Source: Pseudomonas frederiksbergensis (GTDB lineage Bacteria; Pseudomonadota; Gammaproteobacteria; Pseudomonadales; Pseudomonadaceae). From it: a stretch of 64,000 nucleotides of DNA. The notes beneath the pieces are model-generated. The model saw only the letters and a program-made list of their open reading frames with translations, made no database searches and was not told the origin of the DNA. The stretch spans positions 967,501-1,031,500 of the forward strand of contig NZ_FNTF01000002.1 of NCBI RefSeq assembly GCF_900105495.1. The letters run 5' to 3'. Position numbers and translations under genes: made by a program. Positions within the stretch are counted from its first letter, which is position 1, and every line of letters starts with the position of its first letter. This document shows positions 16,176-26,248 of the stretch, piece by piece.

Positions 16176-18296
16176 TTACGCCAGCGCCTTGCGCTTGCGG
16201 CGATTGATCAGCACCAGCGCTACCGCTGTAAACACAACAACGCCGCCCGCTTGCAGCCATTTTTTGTAAGGTCGCAAGGCCGAGCGAACAGGGTCCAATG
16301 CCTGGGTTACATAACGTTTGTCAGCGTTCTGGAAATCAGGATAGGGACAATGGAGACCGAAGTTCACTGCCCAATACACGTACGGCCCTTCTTTGACATA
16401 GCGTTGGTAGAAGGCGCTTTCTTCTTCAAGGCTGCTGTTCCACCCCGCCGCATCACACAGCACTGCCGCAAAGGCCGCACTGGAATGCGGCAAATTGTCC
16501 GCTGCGCGACTGGCTAATGCGGTGGCGACAAAACGATAGTGGTAGCGCTGATCGGGCAGGGCTGCGCTTGCCAGCTGACGTTTGACTTCACCTTCAGCCA
16601 CTAATGAACCGACCTTGAGTTCGCTGTTTTCGAGACTGTAATTACCACCGAAGGTCGCGTAATCCGGGGACATCTCGTAGCCCAACAACTCCATTCCGTC
16701 GAAACGCGCCAGTGTCGCTGCTTGGTAATAAGCGAATGCCCGTTTGGTCGGCCACCATTTGGATTCGGCGTCGTGGCGCCACTGCCCGTACCACGTAGCC
16801 TTGTGTTGCAACTCGACGTTCTCGAAGTACGCCGGTGCCTCGTCGTACCGCTCTTCGCGCAGTAAGCGCCGCCCGAGCAAATTGCGCAGTTTCGCCGCCA
16901 CCGGTAACTGCACATAGTTGTCGCGATCCTGCTGAGTCAGAGGGGGCGGTGCCGGCACTTGAGTGTCGACGTATTGCTTGAGCTCATCGACGGTCAACAC
17001 CCGCTCGGCGACCGTGGCGGCGTCGAACCAGTAGATATCCTTACTGCGATAAAGCTGATCGAACGCTTGCAGGTAATCCCCGCGTTGCAACGCCAGGATC
17101 GCGCTTTCACCCTCGACCCGGCACTTGGGCTGAAGCGTTTCGAAGTCCCAGTCTGGCGTGCGCCGCTCGCCCCACGACTCATTCTGCGGGAAGGCCTGGG
17201 CAGCCTTGGCGTATGCCGCGGCAGCCGCGTTTTTATCGCCATCGCGCACGGCCAGTTTGGCCCGCAGCCACCACGCCAGTCCGCCATCACCGGCGTGTTC
17301 GAGGAACGCCTTGGCGCTGGCGTAATCACCCTGTTGATAATTCACCGCCGCCAGGCGATCCGCGTTATCGAGGCTGCCGCGGGTGCTGTTTTGCAGCAGT
17401 TTGATCAGTTTCAATTCGTTCGGCGGTTGATCACCGAATGACCAGCCCAGTCGGCTGATCAACGACGCGGTCACCAGTTGCTGCACTGGTTTGCCCTCGA
17501 GCAACACGGCCAGTTGATCCTCCGGCAGTGCCGCGAGGTCGGCTACCAGCAGTTTCAGCGAGGTGTAACCCACCGCCGAACCCTGCAGGTTTTGCGTGGC
17601 ATAAAGTTCGATAGCGCGGTTCCAGTCGCCGGCCGTGCGGGCGACGCGGGCTTCTTCGCCGAGGCTGGCGACGCCCAGCTCCAGAGGGTCACTGAAGCCG
17701 TCGATGCTCAGTTGACGGGCCTGCTCGAAGGCCTTTGCCGATTGAGCCAACACGTCAGGGCCAGCGTCCGCTTCGGAACTCATGGCAAACAGCGCCCGAC
17801 CTAGCGAATAAGCCGCCCACGTGCTGCGCAACACCCGTTGATCCGCCGGCAGTGCCAGCACCTTTTGGAAGTACTCGGCGGCCAGTCCATGATCGCCGGC
17901 ATTGAATGCCACAGCGCCGGCCAGATAGAGCTTGAGCTCCGGCGGAAGGCTCGCGCCCTGACTCTCGACCTCCTGCGCATCGGTCAGGCTGCGCAACTGT
18001 TTCACCCGCGCTTGCTGCTCAGCCGTCAAACCGGATTGCTCAGCCTTATCCCGCTGTTCTGCGTAGTCGGGCGCCTCCATGTTATAGGCAGTTTCGCTGA
18101 CGTTCTTCAGCCCGGCGACCGCATGCCCGAGGCGACTGATTTCAAACCTGAAATTTCCTTCCGGCAGTTCCGCCAGCGACTGACCGCGGTTGTCCAGCAG
18201 ACGCATCGGGAAATCCGGCCCACAGGCCAGTGCCGAACCCAGCGGCAGGCTGAGGCTCAGGCAAAGCAGATGGCGGGGCCAGTTACGGGTCAACAT
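16176..18296 (-). CDS. Exported TPR-like protein with C-terminal membrane anchor
   Basis: A 706-residue protein of unknown function. The start at 18296 was chosen for GGAGGT 5 nt upstream and an immediate signal peptide (about 1-24, ending SALA, then Cys). The body has repeated helical segments resembling tetratricopeptide/Sel1 repeats (for example AAEYFQKVLALPADQRVLRSTWAAYSLGRALF). The C-terminus has a single TM (VVVFTAVALVLI) followed by a basic RRKRK tail, indicating a periplasmic body with a short cytoplasmic end. It overlaps the upstream DUF3142 gene by 14 nt, so the two are translationally coupled. Confidence 0.8.
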   Translation of the reverse strand: MLTRNWPRHLLCLSLSLPLGSALACGPDFPMRLLDNRGQSLAELPEGNFRFEISRLGHAVAGLKNVSETAYNMEAPDYAEQRDKAEQSGLTAEQQARVKQLRSLTDAQEVESQGASLPPELKLYLAGAVAFNAGDHGLAAEYFQKVLALPADQRVLRSTWAAYSLGRALFAMSSEADAGPDVLAQSAKAFEQARQLSIDGFSDPLELGVASLGEEARVARTAGDWNRAIELYATQNLQGSAVGYTSLKLLVADLAALPEDQLAVLLEGKPVQQLVTASLISRLGWSFGDQPPNELKLIKLLQNSTRGSLDNADRLAAVNYQQGDYASAKAFLEHAGDGGLAWWLRAKLAVRDGDKNAAAAAYAKAAQAFPQNESWGERRTPDWDFETLQPKCRVEGESAILALQRGDYLQAFDQLYRSKDIYWFDAATVAERVLTVDELKQYVDTQVPAPPPLTQQDRDNYVQLPVAAKLRNLLGRRLLREERYDEAPAYFENVELQHKATWYGQWRHDAESKWWPTKRAFAYYQAATLARFDGMELLGYEMSPDYATFGGNYSLENSELKVGSLVAEGEVKRQLASAALPDQRYHYRFVATALASRAADNLPHSSAAFAAVLCDAAGWNSSLEEESAFYQRYVKEGPYVYWAVNFGLHCPYPDFQNADKRYVTQALDPVRSALRPYKKWLQAGGVVVFTAVALVLINRRKRKALA

Positions 18297-19479
18297 TCGA
18301 ACCTCCTTGATCAATATGCGCGCAACGAGCCCAACCCATGGCGCGCTGCCCGCCCGCCGGTATTCGACCGTCGCGCAGGCGGGTGAAGGTAAGCAGATCC
18401 GGCCGCTGTTGCAATGCATAACCGGCCAGCGCATCGGCACCGTCACAGCCCTGCACCGCGAGAGTCAGGCGTTCGGGCCAGGCGCTGTCGAGGTTGCCCT
18501 GATTGCTGAGGCTGATGTCGTAGAGATCGTTCTGCACCGAGAGTTTCAACGCCAGTCGACTGTCGAGGGCATCGCCGCGCGCCACGGCGCCCAGGGTCGT
18601 CAGGCTCCAGGCCCGGCGGTCGCTCGCCAGCGGCAAACGAAACCAGATCAGTCCTGCAAGATGAGCGGGCGGATCGTTGCGCAACTCGGTCGCGAGCCGA
18701 CTCAGTTGCTGCGGGTCGGCCAGCAATTCCCGGCGCTTGCCGCCTCGTTCTATCGGCACTTCGCTTTCCACTACCGGCGCACTGCCCTCTCCCGGAAACA
18801 ACGCCACGCCATAAGCCGGCAGCGCCAGATAGAAAGGTTTGGCAGCGATGCGGCTCCAGGCCTTGGTCCATTGCCTAGCCTGATCCGCGTCGAACAAGCC
18901 AAGACGCGGATCGCTCACCGCGTGTACCTGCAACACGCTGCTGTCGACTGTGGATAACAATGCCGGCAACTCGGGGCTGTCGAGCCAGGCCGGCAACGCG
19001 GTAATGCTCAACGGCAGAGAGGCAGGCAGAACTGCGCGCAGGTGCATAAGAAATTCGCGGTAGGCCGGTAGCCGAGCATTACCGGCATCGTGGTCGATTT
19101 CCACGCCGGAGAGATTCAACCCCTGCCCTTGCCAATCGCCGAGGACTTGCCGGATCTGCGCGGTGACTACGTCCCGATCCAGCGACTTGAGTTGGCCATC
19201 AAGACGAATCACCGCGATCAGTGGTCGCCCATCGCGTTTGAGCAGCGCCGGGTCAATCCGCGCCCGGCTCCAACCCGCCTCGGGGAATGCCTGCAAGGCC
19301 AGCACCCGCAGGGTGGAAAAGTCAGCGCGGCTGTCCCTCAGCGCTGATTCGTGGGCCGGTGTCCATTGCCGTTGCCAGACGTAAAGTTGCTGATCAAGCG
19401 GTGGCGCGTCCTGTCGTTCGCAACCGCTGAGCAACGCCATCATCGCCAGCAAACCGATCATGCGAATGAAAAAAACCAT
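18283..19479 (-). CDS. DUF3142 lipoprotein
   Basis: A protein of about 398 residues with a lipoprotein signal (MIGLLAMMALLSGC, Cys near residue 20). It then matches the DUF3142 family, with repeated motifs suggesting a TIM-barrel glycoside-hydrolase-like fold (LSGVEIDHDAGNARLPAYREFL, LPLSITALPAWLD, KPFYLALPAYG). The EIDHD stretch could carry catalytic acids; no activity is established. The start at 19479 is a choice among several Met codons; 19461 is also possible. It overlaps the downstream TPR gene and probably works with it at the cell envelope. Confidence 0.75.
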   Translation of the reverse strand: MVFFIRMIGLLAMMALLSGCERQDAPPLDQQLYVWQRQWTPAHESALRDSRADFSTLRVLALQAFPEAGWSRARIDPALLKRDGRPLIAVIRLDGQLKSLDRDVVTAQIRQVLGDWQGQGLNLSGVEIDHDAGNARLPAYREFLMHLRAVLPASLPLSITALPAWLDSPELPALLSTVDSSVLQVHAVSDPRLGLFDADQARQWTKAWSRIAAKPFYLALPAYGVALFPGEGSAPVVESEVPIERGGKRRELLADPQQLSRLATELRNDPPAHLAGLIWFRLPLASDRRAWSLTTLGAVARGDALDSRLALKLSVQNDLYDISLSNQGNLDSAWPERLTLAVQGCDGADALAGYALQQRPDLLTFTRLRDGRIPAGGQRAMGWARCAHIDQGGSNVDP

Positions 19480-19504
19480 CAAAAGTCTTATCCCTGAAAT
19501 GCAG

Positions 19505-19528
19505 AAAGGGCCTCTCAAGGCCCTTTTT
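19505..19528. terminator. Bidirectional hairpin terminator
   Basis: AAAGGGCCT-CTCA-AGGCCCTTT is a perfect 9-bp stem, with a T-run on the + side and a weaker one on the minus side. It separates the oxidoreductase gene from the downstream DUF3142 gene. Confidence 0.7.
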
Positions 19529-19590
19529 CGCTCTGCTCGCTACCCTACTTAGCCAGTGGCTTGCGGGCAATGATCACCGGTGCTGAATCA

Positions 19591-21621
19591 TCAAATATCC
19601 AATACCAAAGGTTGCGATCCCTGCGCCGGAATCGCACAGCAAATCAGCACCTGTCCGTCGTCCGGCACTTCGGCTGGCGGCTGTGGATAATTCACCTGCC
19701 CGCTGATCAGCCGGGTCTTGCAGGTCCCGCAGGAACCGCCGCGACAGCTGAATTCCGGGCGCAATCCACGGCTTTCCGCCAACTCCAGCAAACTGCCACC
19801 GTCCGGTTGCCAGCGCGCCTCTTTAGCCGAGCGCTGAAACACCACCGGCACCGAGGTGGTAGCAGCGGGCGGTTGCTCGATGACCACCGAGTCGGGGTCC
19901 GGCACTCGGCGCAAGGTCGAGGGGCCGAAGGTTTCGGCGTGAATCCTTGCATCACGGATGTGCAGTTCCCGCAGGCCGTCGTACAGCCCTTGGGTAAAAC
20001 TGCCCGGACCGCATAGGACAAAATCCAGCTGATCGTAGTCCTCCACTTCAAGGAGGGTCTTGAGCAACGCAGTGTCGATCCGCCCTGTCAGGTCAAAATC
20101 CTCACCCTCCAAGGCCCCGGCTTCCGGCTGACTCACCAGACGCAACACCCTGACCGCATCCCCTGTGTCCTCGAGCAAACGATCCAGCTCAGGACGAAAC
20201 ACTTGATCGGCCAACGTGCGCGAACTCTGGAAAAACCAGGTCGGCCGGATGCGGCGGGTGCGCAGGCCCTGGTAAACCACCTCGCGCAGCATCGACAGCA
20301 ACGGCGTGATGCCGACACCGGCCGCCAGAAGCACCAGCGGCCGACGCTCATCAGGTGCCACGGTGAAATGCCCCTGAGGCGCACGGGCCTCCAACAGATC
20401 ACCGACGCGCACCTGTTCATGCAGGTGCGAAGACACCAAGCCTTCACGCTTCACACTGATGCGGAAAAAATCATCCGACGGCGCACTCGACAGGCTGTAC
20501 GTGCGGATGTGCACCTCGCCGGCAATGTTGAAGCGCAGCGGCAAATGCTGCCCGGCCTGAAACACTGGCAACCCCGCGCCGTCGGCAGGTTCCAGATAGA
20601 TCGAGCGGATGTTGTGGCTTTCCTCTTTAATGCGCGCCACCCGCAGCGGCCGCCAACGATCGCCCAAGGCCTGGGCTTGCAGACGGGCGTTGGCCTGCTC
20701 CCACGTGCCAGTGAGCAAACTGGTGGGTGACACGCCGTCGAAGCGCCAGCGCAGAGCAAGCGCGGCGGGCCGACGCACAACGCGTTCCACCTCGAATGTC
20801 CACAAGCGCTCGGCCCCTTGAAACGCCTCGATCTGCGGCCCTTCAAGAATGACTTCGGTGCGACCGCTGAGGTGCAGCAGGTCTCCCGAATTGAAATCGA
20901 TAAACAGCAAACCGGCCCGGGGATTGAGCAACAGGTTGCCCAAGGTGTTGAAAAACAGGTTGCCGGCGAAATCCGGAATGGTCAGGCGATTGCCTTCTAC
21001 CTGTACGAAACCGGCCTGGCCGCCGCGGTGAGAAACGTCCACCGAGCGTTGGCCATCAACGTCGACGTAACTGGCGACAAAGAATGTATCGGCTCCCGCG
21101 ATCAGGGATTTGGCCGCTTCATCCAGCCCGTTGAGGTGTTGTGCGATGCGAGTCGACGGCTCCGCCAATGGCACCGAGCGAAACTGCCGCAATTGGATGT
21201 ATTGCGGGCAATTGCCGAAAGACTGCTCAACCGCCACATCGAAGCCGCTCGCCGTCATCGCGCCGACTCGGCCGTTGAGACGATTGCGGCGCCGGGTGTG
21301 CAGTTCGATCCCCAGCAGCCCAATCGCTGCGCCCTCCGTTAATTGCGCCGGATCATCAGCCCCCGGCAGGCTGCTAAATTGCAGCGCACCCGGCGTTGGC
21401 GAGTGAGCGAAACCCGGTGGCCCTTCAAGAATACTGGCCCAGGGATTACCGTCGGCATCCACCGCGCCGTACAGCATGAACGGCAATTGCTCATAAAACG
21501 TGCGGTGCTGATCCGGCATCTCGCGACGAATCACCTTACGACCGAGCACCTCCATTCGCTCGGCAATGCCCACATGAACCTGCAATTGTTTTTCGCCGGC
21601 GTGCCAGGGTGAACGATCCAC
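19591..21621 (-). CDS. Three-domain flavin/iron-sulfur oxidoreductase (PNPOx-FNR-2Fe2S fusion)
   Basis: A fusion of about 676 residues. The N-terminal about 300 residues resemble pyridoxamine-phosphate-oxidase-like flavin-binding proteins (SPWHAGE, FFVASYVDVDGQRSVDVSHRGG). Then come a ferredoxin-reductase FAD/NAD module (IRTYSLSSAP, LLAAGVGITPLLSML, FVLCGPGSF) and a C-terminal plant-type [2Fe-2S] ferredoxin (CRGGSCGTC plus a later Cys in LICCAIP). I set the start at GTG 21621, with AGGGGAG 8 nt upstream, rather than the earlier TTG. It could pass electrons from NAD(P)H through FAD and 2Fe-2S, or between the two flavin domains. The physiological substrate is unknown. Confidence 0.85.
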   Translation of the reverse strand: MDRSPWHAGEKQLQVHVGIAERMEVLGRKVIRREMPDQHRTFYEQLPFMLYGAVDADGNPWASILEGPPGFAHSPTPGALQFSSLPGADDPAQLTEGAAIGLLGIELHTRRRNRLNGRVGAMTASGFDVAVEQSFGNCPQYIQLRQFRSVPLAEPSTRIAQHLNGLDEAAKSLIAGADTFFVASYVDVDGQRSVDVSHRGGQAGFVQVEGNRLTIPDFAGNLFFNTLGNLLLNPRAGLLFIDFNSGDLLHLSGRTEVILEGPQIEAFQGAERLWTFEVERVVRRPAALALRWRFDGVSPTSLLTGTWEQANARLQAQALGDRWRPLRVARIKEESHNIRSIYLEPADGAGLPVFQAGQHLPLRFNIAGEVHIRTYSLSSAPSDDFFRISVKREGLVSSHLHEQVRVGDLLEARAPQGHFTVAPDERRPLVLLAAGVGITPLLSMLREVVYQGLRTRRIRPTWFFQSSRTLADQVFRPELDRLLEDTGDAVRVLRLVSQPEAGALEGEDFDLTGRIDTALLKTLLEVEDYDQLDFVLCGPGSFTQGLYDGLRELHIRDARIHAETFGPSTLRRVPDPDSVVIEQPPAATTSVPVVFQRSAKEARWQPDGGSLLELAESRGLRPEFSCRGGSCGTCKTRLISGQVNYPQPPAEVPDDGQVLICCAIPAQGSQPLVLDI

Positions 21622-21684
21622 AACGACTTCTCCCCTGCGCCATCGGCGCAGTGTGAACAACCCGACAATGACGGGCCGTAAGCA

Positions 21685-22311
21685 TCAGGCGGTTTTTTGC
21701 AGACCGACCAGAGTGCGCGGCATGCCGACAAACCCTGGCAAGGCTTCGATCCGTGCCAGCCAGGCGCGGATGTTCGCGTAGTCCTCCAGCGACACGTTGC
21801 CTTCTGGCGCATGGGCGATATAGCTGTAGGCAGAAACGTCGGCAATGGTTGGCTCGGTGCCAGCCAGATAAGGCGTTGCGGCCAGTTCCTGATCGATCAC
21901 TTTGAGCACGGTGTGGGAATAAGCGATCACTTCTTCAGCGTTGTAAGCCGCCCCAAACACCGTGATCAGCCTCGCCCTGGCGGGGCCAAAGGCAATCGGC
22001 CCTGCGGCAATCGACAACCAGCGCTGAACCTTGGCCGCCCCGACCGGATCGGTTGGCAGCCAACGTCCGTCGCCATATTTTTGCGCCAAATAAACCAGAA
22101 TCGCGTTGGAATCGGCCAGCACCACGCCTTGATCATCGATGACCGGAACCTGGCCAAACGCATTGAGCGCGAGGAAATCCGGCTGTTTGTGCGCGCCCTT
22201 GGCCAAGTCGACAAATACCAACTCGGTGGGCAAATGCAGCAGGGACATCATCAGCTCTATGCGGTGAGCGTGGCCGGAACGTGGGAAGTTGTAGAGTTTG
22301 ATCGCTTGCAT
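21685..22311 (-). CDS. Glutathione S-transferase family protein
   Basis: This 208-residue protein has the thioredoxin-like N-terminal domain ([21 protein letters not shown], with the cis-Pro context QVPVIDD and the glutathione-binding [10 protein letters not shown]). An all-helical C-terminal domain containing [11 protein letters not shown] follows. It conjugates or binds glutathione; substrate unknown. The start at 22311 has CGGAG upstream. It lies 63 bp upstream of the oxidoreductase gene on the same strand and downstream of a LysR regulator gene; the three may form a redox/detoxification unit. Confidence 0.9.
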   Translation of the reverse strand: MQAIKLYNFPRSGHAHRIELMMSLLHLPTELVFVDLAKGAHKQPDFLALNAFGQVPVIDDQGVVLADSNAILVYLAQKYGDGRWLPTDPVGAAKVQRWLSIAAGPIAFGPARARLITVFGAAYNAEEVIAYSHTVLKVIDQELAATPYLAGTEPTIADVSAYSYIAHAPEGNVSLEDYANIRAWLARIEALPGFVGMPRTLVGLQKTA

Positions 22312-22442
22312 GGTCGACTCCGCTGGGTGGTGGCGCTGTTGAACAGTGTTCAGCACCGATGGGGGGCTATCTTCCACCCGCACCCAAAACAACAGAATAA
22401 CCAGCCAACGCAATCCATTATTTCACCCAGCGAAATAAACCA

Positions 22443-23345
22443 TCAGGCCTGCAAGGACGGATGCTCACGCAGCGCGCTCACCGCAAAATCCACAAAACTG
22501 CGAATCCGCGCAGGGGCCTTGCGCCCGCCCTGATAGACCACATGGATAGGCAATGGCGGCAGTTCGAAGTCCGCCAGAACGATTTCCAGCTCACCGGAAG
22601 CGACTTTGCTCGCGACCTGATAAGACAGAACCCGGGTCAGCCCCAAGCCCAGGCACGCCGCCGTAATCGCCGCCTGATTGGCCGTCACCACCAGGCGCGG
22701 CGTGGGTCGAACAGTCAGCGTCTCTCCCCCTTCGAGGAACGGCCAGGTTCTCGACTGCCCGATAGAGGACGTCGCAACAACCGGCACCTGAGCCAGATCC
22801 TGAGGATGTCGAGGTCGACCATGGGCCGTCAGGAACCCCGGCGAGCCGCAAATCACCCGCCGAACCTCACCCACGCGAATCGCATGCTGATTACTGTCGG
22901 GCAACTCACCTATACGCACAGCGACATCGATGCCCTCCTCGACCATGCTGACCACTCGATCGACCAGCAACCCATTGATGCTGACTTCAGGAAACTGCGT
23001 CAGATAATTCACCATTACAGGCGTGACAAACAGCTCACCGAACAACACCGGCGCAGTAATCGTCAGTTGCCCACGCGGTTGGGTATGACTGCCCGCCGCC
23101 GAATCCTCGGCTTCCTGCACCTCGGCGAGAATCCTCCGACAGTCTTCCAGGTAACGCTGACCCGCCTCACTCAAATGCACACTGCGGGTAGTTCGCGTCA
23201 GCAGCACCGTGCCGATGCGTTTCTCCAGCGCTGCTACCGCACGGGTGACGCTAGCAGCCGACAGGCCCAAACGCCGCGCCGCCGCCGAGAAGCCTTGGTC
23301 TTGGGCGACGGCAGCGAAGACCTGCATTTCCTGGAATCGGTCCAT
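22443..23345 (-). CDS. LysR family transcriptional regulator
   Basis: This 300-residue LTTR has an N-terminal helix-turn-helix (GFSAAARRLGLSAASVTRAVAALEKRIG) and a C-terminal periplasmic-binding-protein-like effector domain (about 90-295). It belongs to the subgroup often annotated near GST/quinone or efflux genes. It is oriented with, not divergent from, the GST gene, 131 bp upstream of it. A glmS terminator lies just before it. Effector and targets are unknown; the GST gene is the obvious candidate. Confidence 0.9.
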   Translation of the reverse strand: MDRFQEMQVFAAVAQDQGFSAAARRLGLSAASVTRAVAALEKRIGTVLLTRTTRSVHLSEAGQRYLEDCRRILAEVQEAEDSAAGSHTQPRGQLTITAPVLFGELFVTPVMVNYLTQFPEVSINGLLVDRVVSMVEEGIDVAVRIGELPDSNQHAIRVGEVRRVICGSPGFLTAHGRPRHPQDLAQVPVVATSSIGQSRTWPFLEGGETLTVRPTPRLVVTANQAAITAACLGLGLTRVLSYQVASKVASGELEIVLADFELPPLPIHVVYQGGRKAPARIRSFVDFAVSALREHPSLQA

Positions 23346-23366
23346 GGGCGTGTCCTCAATTCAGAT

Positions 23367-23398
23367 AAAAAAAATCGCAACCGAAGGCTGCGATTTTT
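23367..23398 (-). terminator. Rho-independent terminator of glmS
   Basis: On the minus strand, AAAATCGCA-GCC-TTC-GGT-TGCGATTTT followed by further T residues forms a strong hairpin with U-tail 26 bp after the glmS stop. Confidence 0.9.
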
Positions 23399-23423
23399 AA
23401 TGTTTCCATCACCTGTGGATAAC

Positions 23424-25256
23424 TTATTCCACCGTCACCGACTTCGCCAGGTTACGCGGTTGGTCAACGTCGGTGCCTTTCAACACGGCAACGTAATACG
23501 AGAGCAACTGCAGCGGAATGGTGTAAAGGATCGGCGACAGGATGTCGTGGATGTGCGGCATTTGCACAACATGAGTGCCTTCGCCATTGGTCATGCCAGC
23601 TTGTTCGTCTGCGAAGACAATCAGCTCGCCGCCACGGGCGCGGACTTCCTGGAGGTTGGATTTCAACTTCTCCAGTAGCTCGTTGTTTGGTGCCACGGTG
23701 ACCACTGGCATGTCGTTATCCACAAGCGCCAACGGGCCGTGTTTCAGCTCGCCGGCCGGATAGGCTTCGGCGTGGATGTAGGAGATTTCCTTGAGCTTGA
23801 GCGCCCCTTCCATTGCCACCGGGAATTGCGCACCACGACCGAGGAACAGGGTGTGGTTTTTCTCGGCGAACAGCTCGGCGATTTTTTCGACGGTACCGTC
23901 CATGGCCAGGGCTTCGCCGAGGCGGGTTGGCAGGCGACGCAACTCTTCGACCAACGTGGCTTCGATGCCGTTGGCCAACGTGCCGCGAACCTGGCCCAGG
24001 GACAAGGTCAGCAACAGCAGACCGACCAATTGAGTGGTGAACGCTTTGGTCGAAGCCACACCGATTTCGCGACCGGCCTGGGTCAGCAAAGTCAGGTCGG
24101 ATTCACGCACCAATGAGCTGATGCCGACGTTGCAAATCGCCAGGCTCGCGAGATAACCCAACTCTTTGGCGTTACGCAGTGCAGCCAGGGTGTCGGCGGT
24201 TTCGCCGGACTGGGAAATGGTCACGAATAACGTGTCGGCCTGTACCACTACCTTGCGGTAGCGGAACTCGCTGGCGACTTCGACCTGGCACGGGATGCCG
24301 GCCAGTTCTTCGAGCCAGTAACGAGCAACCATACCGGCGTGGTAGCTGGTACCGCACGCGACAATCTGCACGTTACGCACTTCGGCGAACAGCTCGGCTG
24401 CCTGTGGACCGAACGCTTCCACCAGCACTTGATTGTGGCTGATGCGACCTTCCAGGGTGCGCTGCACCACCACCGGTTGCTCATGAATTTCCTTGAGCAT
24501 GTAGTGGCGGAATTCACCTTTATCAGCGGCTTCGGCGCCATCGCGGTACTGCACCGACTCACGCTCGACCACTTGGCCGCTCACGTCCCAGATCTGCACG
24601 CTGTCGCGGCGAATTTCGGCGATATCGCCTTCTTCCAGGTACATGAAGCGATCAGTGACCTGACGCAGGGCCAACTGATCGGAAGCCAGGAAGTTTTCAC
24701 CCATGCCCAAACCGATGACCAGCGGGCTGCCGCTACGGGCGGCGACCAGACGGTCCGGTTGCCGAGCACTGATCACCGCCAGACCGTAAGCACCGTGCAA
24801 ATCTTTGACAGTAGCCTTCAGGGCCACGGTGAGATCGGGCAGATCCTTGAGTTTGTGGTGCAACAGGTGAGCAATGACTTCGGTGTCAGTGTCCGAGGTG
24901 AACACGTAACCCAAGGCTTTCAGTTGATCGCGCAGGGCGTCGTGGTTCTCGATGATGCCGTTGTGCACCACCGCCAGATCATCGGAAAAATGCGGGTGAG
25001 CGTTGCGCTCGCACGGCGCACCGTGGGTGGCCCAGCGGGTGTGGGCAATACCCAGGCGGCCGACCAGCGGCTCTTCAGCCAGCGCCAGTTCCAATTCACT
25101 GACCTTGCCCGGTCGCCGCAGGCGCACAAGCTGTTCGTCATTGGTGTAGATCGCCACCCCTGCACTGTCATAGCCACGGTATTCCAGGCGTTTCAAGCCT
25201 TCGAGCAGGATGGCGGTAATGTTACGTTCTGCGACTGCGCCGACAATTCCACACAT
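23424..25256 (-). CDS. glmS: Glutamine--fructose-6-phosphate aminotransferase (isomerizing)
   Basis: Makes glucosamine-6-phosphate from fructose-6-phosphate and glutamine, the first step to UDP-GlcNAc. The 610-residue protein has the N-terminal glutaminase domain with nucleophile Cys2 (MCGIVGAV) and the THGAP/NAHPH context. Two SIS sugar-isomerase domains follow (about 290-600; [18 protein letters not shown]). The C-terminus ends KSVTVE as usual. It follows the DeoR-type regulator gene by one nucleotide, so the two are co-transcribed, and glmU lies further upstream. Confidence 0.97.
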   Translation of the reverse strand: MCGIVGAVAERNITAILLEGLKRLEYRGYDSAGVAIYTNDEQLVRLRRPGKVSELELALAEEPLVGRLGIAHTRWATHGAPCERNAHPHFSDDLAVVHNGIIENHDALRDQLKALGYVFTSDTDTEVIAHLLHHKLKDLPDLTVALKATVKDLHGAYGLAVISARQPDRLVAARSGSPLVIGLGMGENFLASDQLALRQVTDRFMYLEEGDIAEIRRDSVQIWDVSGQVVERESVQYRDGAEAADKGEFRHYMLKEIHEQPVVVQRTLEGRISHNQVLVEAFGPQAAELFAEVRNVQIVACGTSYHAGMVARYWLEELAGIPCQVEVASEFRYRKVVVQADTLFVTISQSGETADTLAALRNAKELGYLASLAICNVGISSLVRESDLTLLTQAGREIGVASTKAFTTQLVGLLLLTLSLGQVRGTLANGIEATLVEELRRLPTRLGEALAMDGTVEKIAELFAEKNHTLFLGRGAQFPVAMEGALKLKEISYIHAEAYPAGELKHGPLALVDNDMPVVTVAPNNELLEKLKSNLQEVRARGGELIVFADEQAGMTNGEGTHVVQMPHIHDILSPILYTIPLQLLSYYVAVLKGTDVDQPRNLAKSVTVE

Positions 25257-25257
25257 G

Positions 25258-26034
25258 CTATTTCTCCTGACTGACAGCCGCGAGGATCAAGTTGATTCCG
25301 CGGGCCTGTATCTGATCCCGTGCCTCGAACGGCAGGCGATCATCGGTAATAAGGGTATGGACGCTGCTCCAGGGCAGCTCCAGGTTGGGAATCTTGCGGC
25401 CGATTTTGTCGGCCTCCACCATGACAACCACTTCCCGGGCGACTTCTGCCATGACCCGGCTCAGCCCAAGCAGTTCGTTGAAGGTGGTGGTGCCGCGAAC
25501 CAGGTCGATGCCATCGGCACCGATGAACAACTGGTCGAAATCGTATGAGCGTAGTACCTGCTCGGCCACCTGCCCCTGAAAAGACTCGGAGTGCGGGTCC
25601 CAAGTGCCGCCGGTCATCAACAGGACCGGCTCATGCTCAAGTTCGCACAAGGCATTAGCGACGTGCAGGGAGTTGGTCATCACGACCAGGCCCGGCTGCT
25701 GGCCGAGTTCCGGAATCATCGCCGCCGTGGTGCTGCCGCTGTCGATGATGATCCGCGCATGCTCGCGAATCCGCCCAACGGCGGCGCGAGCGATGGCTTG
25801 TTTGTATTTGGATATCGGCTGACCGAGGTCGGCTACGAGTTCTTGAGGCAAGGTGATCGCTCCGCCATAACGGCGCAGCAGCAAACCGTTGCTCTCAAGC
25901 GCGGCGAGATCTTTGCGGATCGTGACTTCCGACGTTTCGAAGCGCTTGGCCAGCTCATCCACACTGACTTCGCCCTGCTCATTGAGCAAGGCGAGGATGT
26001 TGTGACGGCGTTGAGGTGTATTGCGTTTCGACAT
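25258..26034 (-). CDS. DeoR family regulator of amino-sugar synthesis (GlmR-like)
   Basis: This 258-residue protein has an N-terminal DeoR winged helix ([35 protein letters not shown]) and a C-terminal sugar-phosphate-sensing domain (about 75-250; [21 protein letters not shown]). Placed directly before glmS (1-nt gap) and after glmU, it probably controls glucosamine-6-phosphate synthesis. A sugar phosphate is the expected effector for the family. Confidence 0.9.
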   Translation of the reverse strand: MSKRNTPQRRHNILALLNEQGEVSVDELAKRFETSEVTIRKDLAALESNGLLLRRYGGAITLPQELVADLGQPISKYKQAIARAAVGRIREHARIIIDSGSTTAAMIPELGQQPGLVVMTNSLHVANALCELEHEPVLLMTGGTWDPHSESFQGQVAEQVLRSYDFDQLFIGADGIDLVRGTTTFNELLGLSRVMAEVAREVVVMVEADKIGRKIPNLELPWSSVHTLITDDRLPFEARDQIQARGINLILAAVSQEK

Positions 26035-26130
26035 GGCTTAAGTTTCGATTCGAAAGATAGCGGAAGCAATCAAAACCTATTGGCGAAACAACGTCAAGCG
26101 CGGGGCGATAAAAAGACCTGCGGATAAAAG

Positions 26131-26195
26131 CATCGCGGGCAAGCCCTCTCCCACAGGTTTTGCGAGATCCATGTGGGAGCGGGCTTGCCCGCGAA
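26131..26195. repeat. Inverted REP pair (REPIN)
   Basis: Two REP units face each other: TCGCGGGCAAGCCCTCTCCC (from 26133) and GGGAGCGGGCTTGCCCGCGA (to 26194), separated by about 15 bp. They are classical Pseudomonas REP sequences and lie in the glmU to glmR gap. Confidence 0.9.
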
Positions 26196-26248
26196 TTCGA
26201 TGGTGCTGCCTGTGAATAACTTAAGCAGGTCACAAATATGTGGATAAC

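Noticed and set aside
23424..25256. glmS ribozyme or riboswitch
   Set aside because: Only 1 nt separates the regulator gene and glmS, leaving no room for one; it is a Gram-positive feature.
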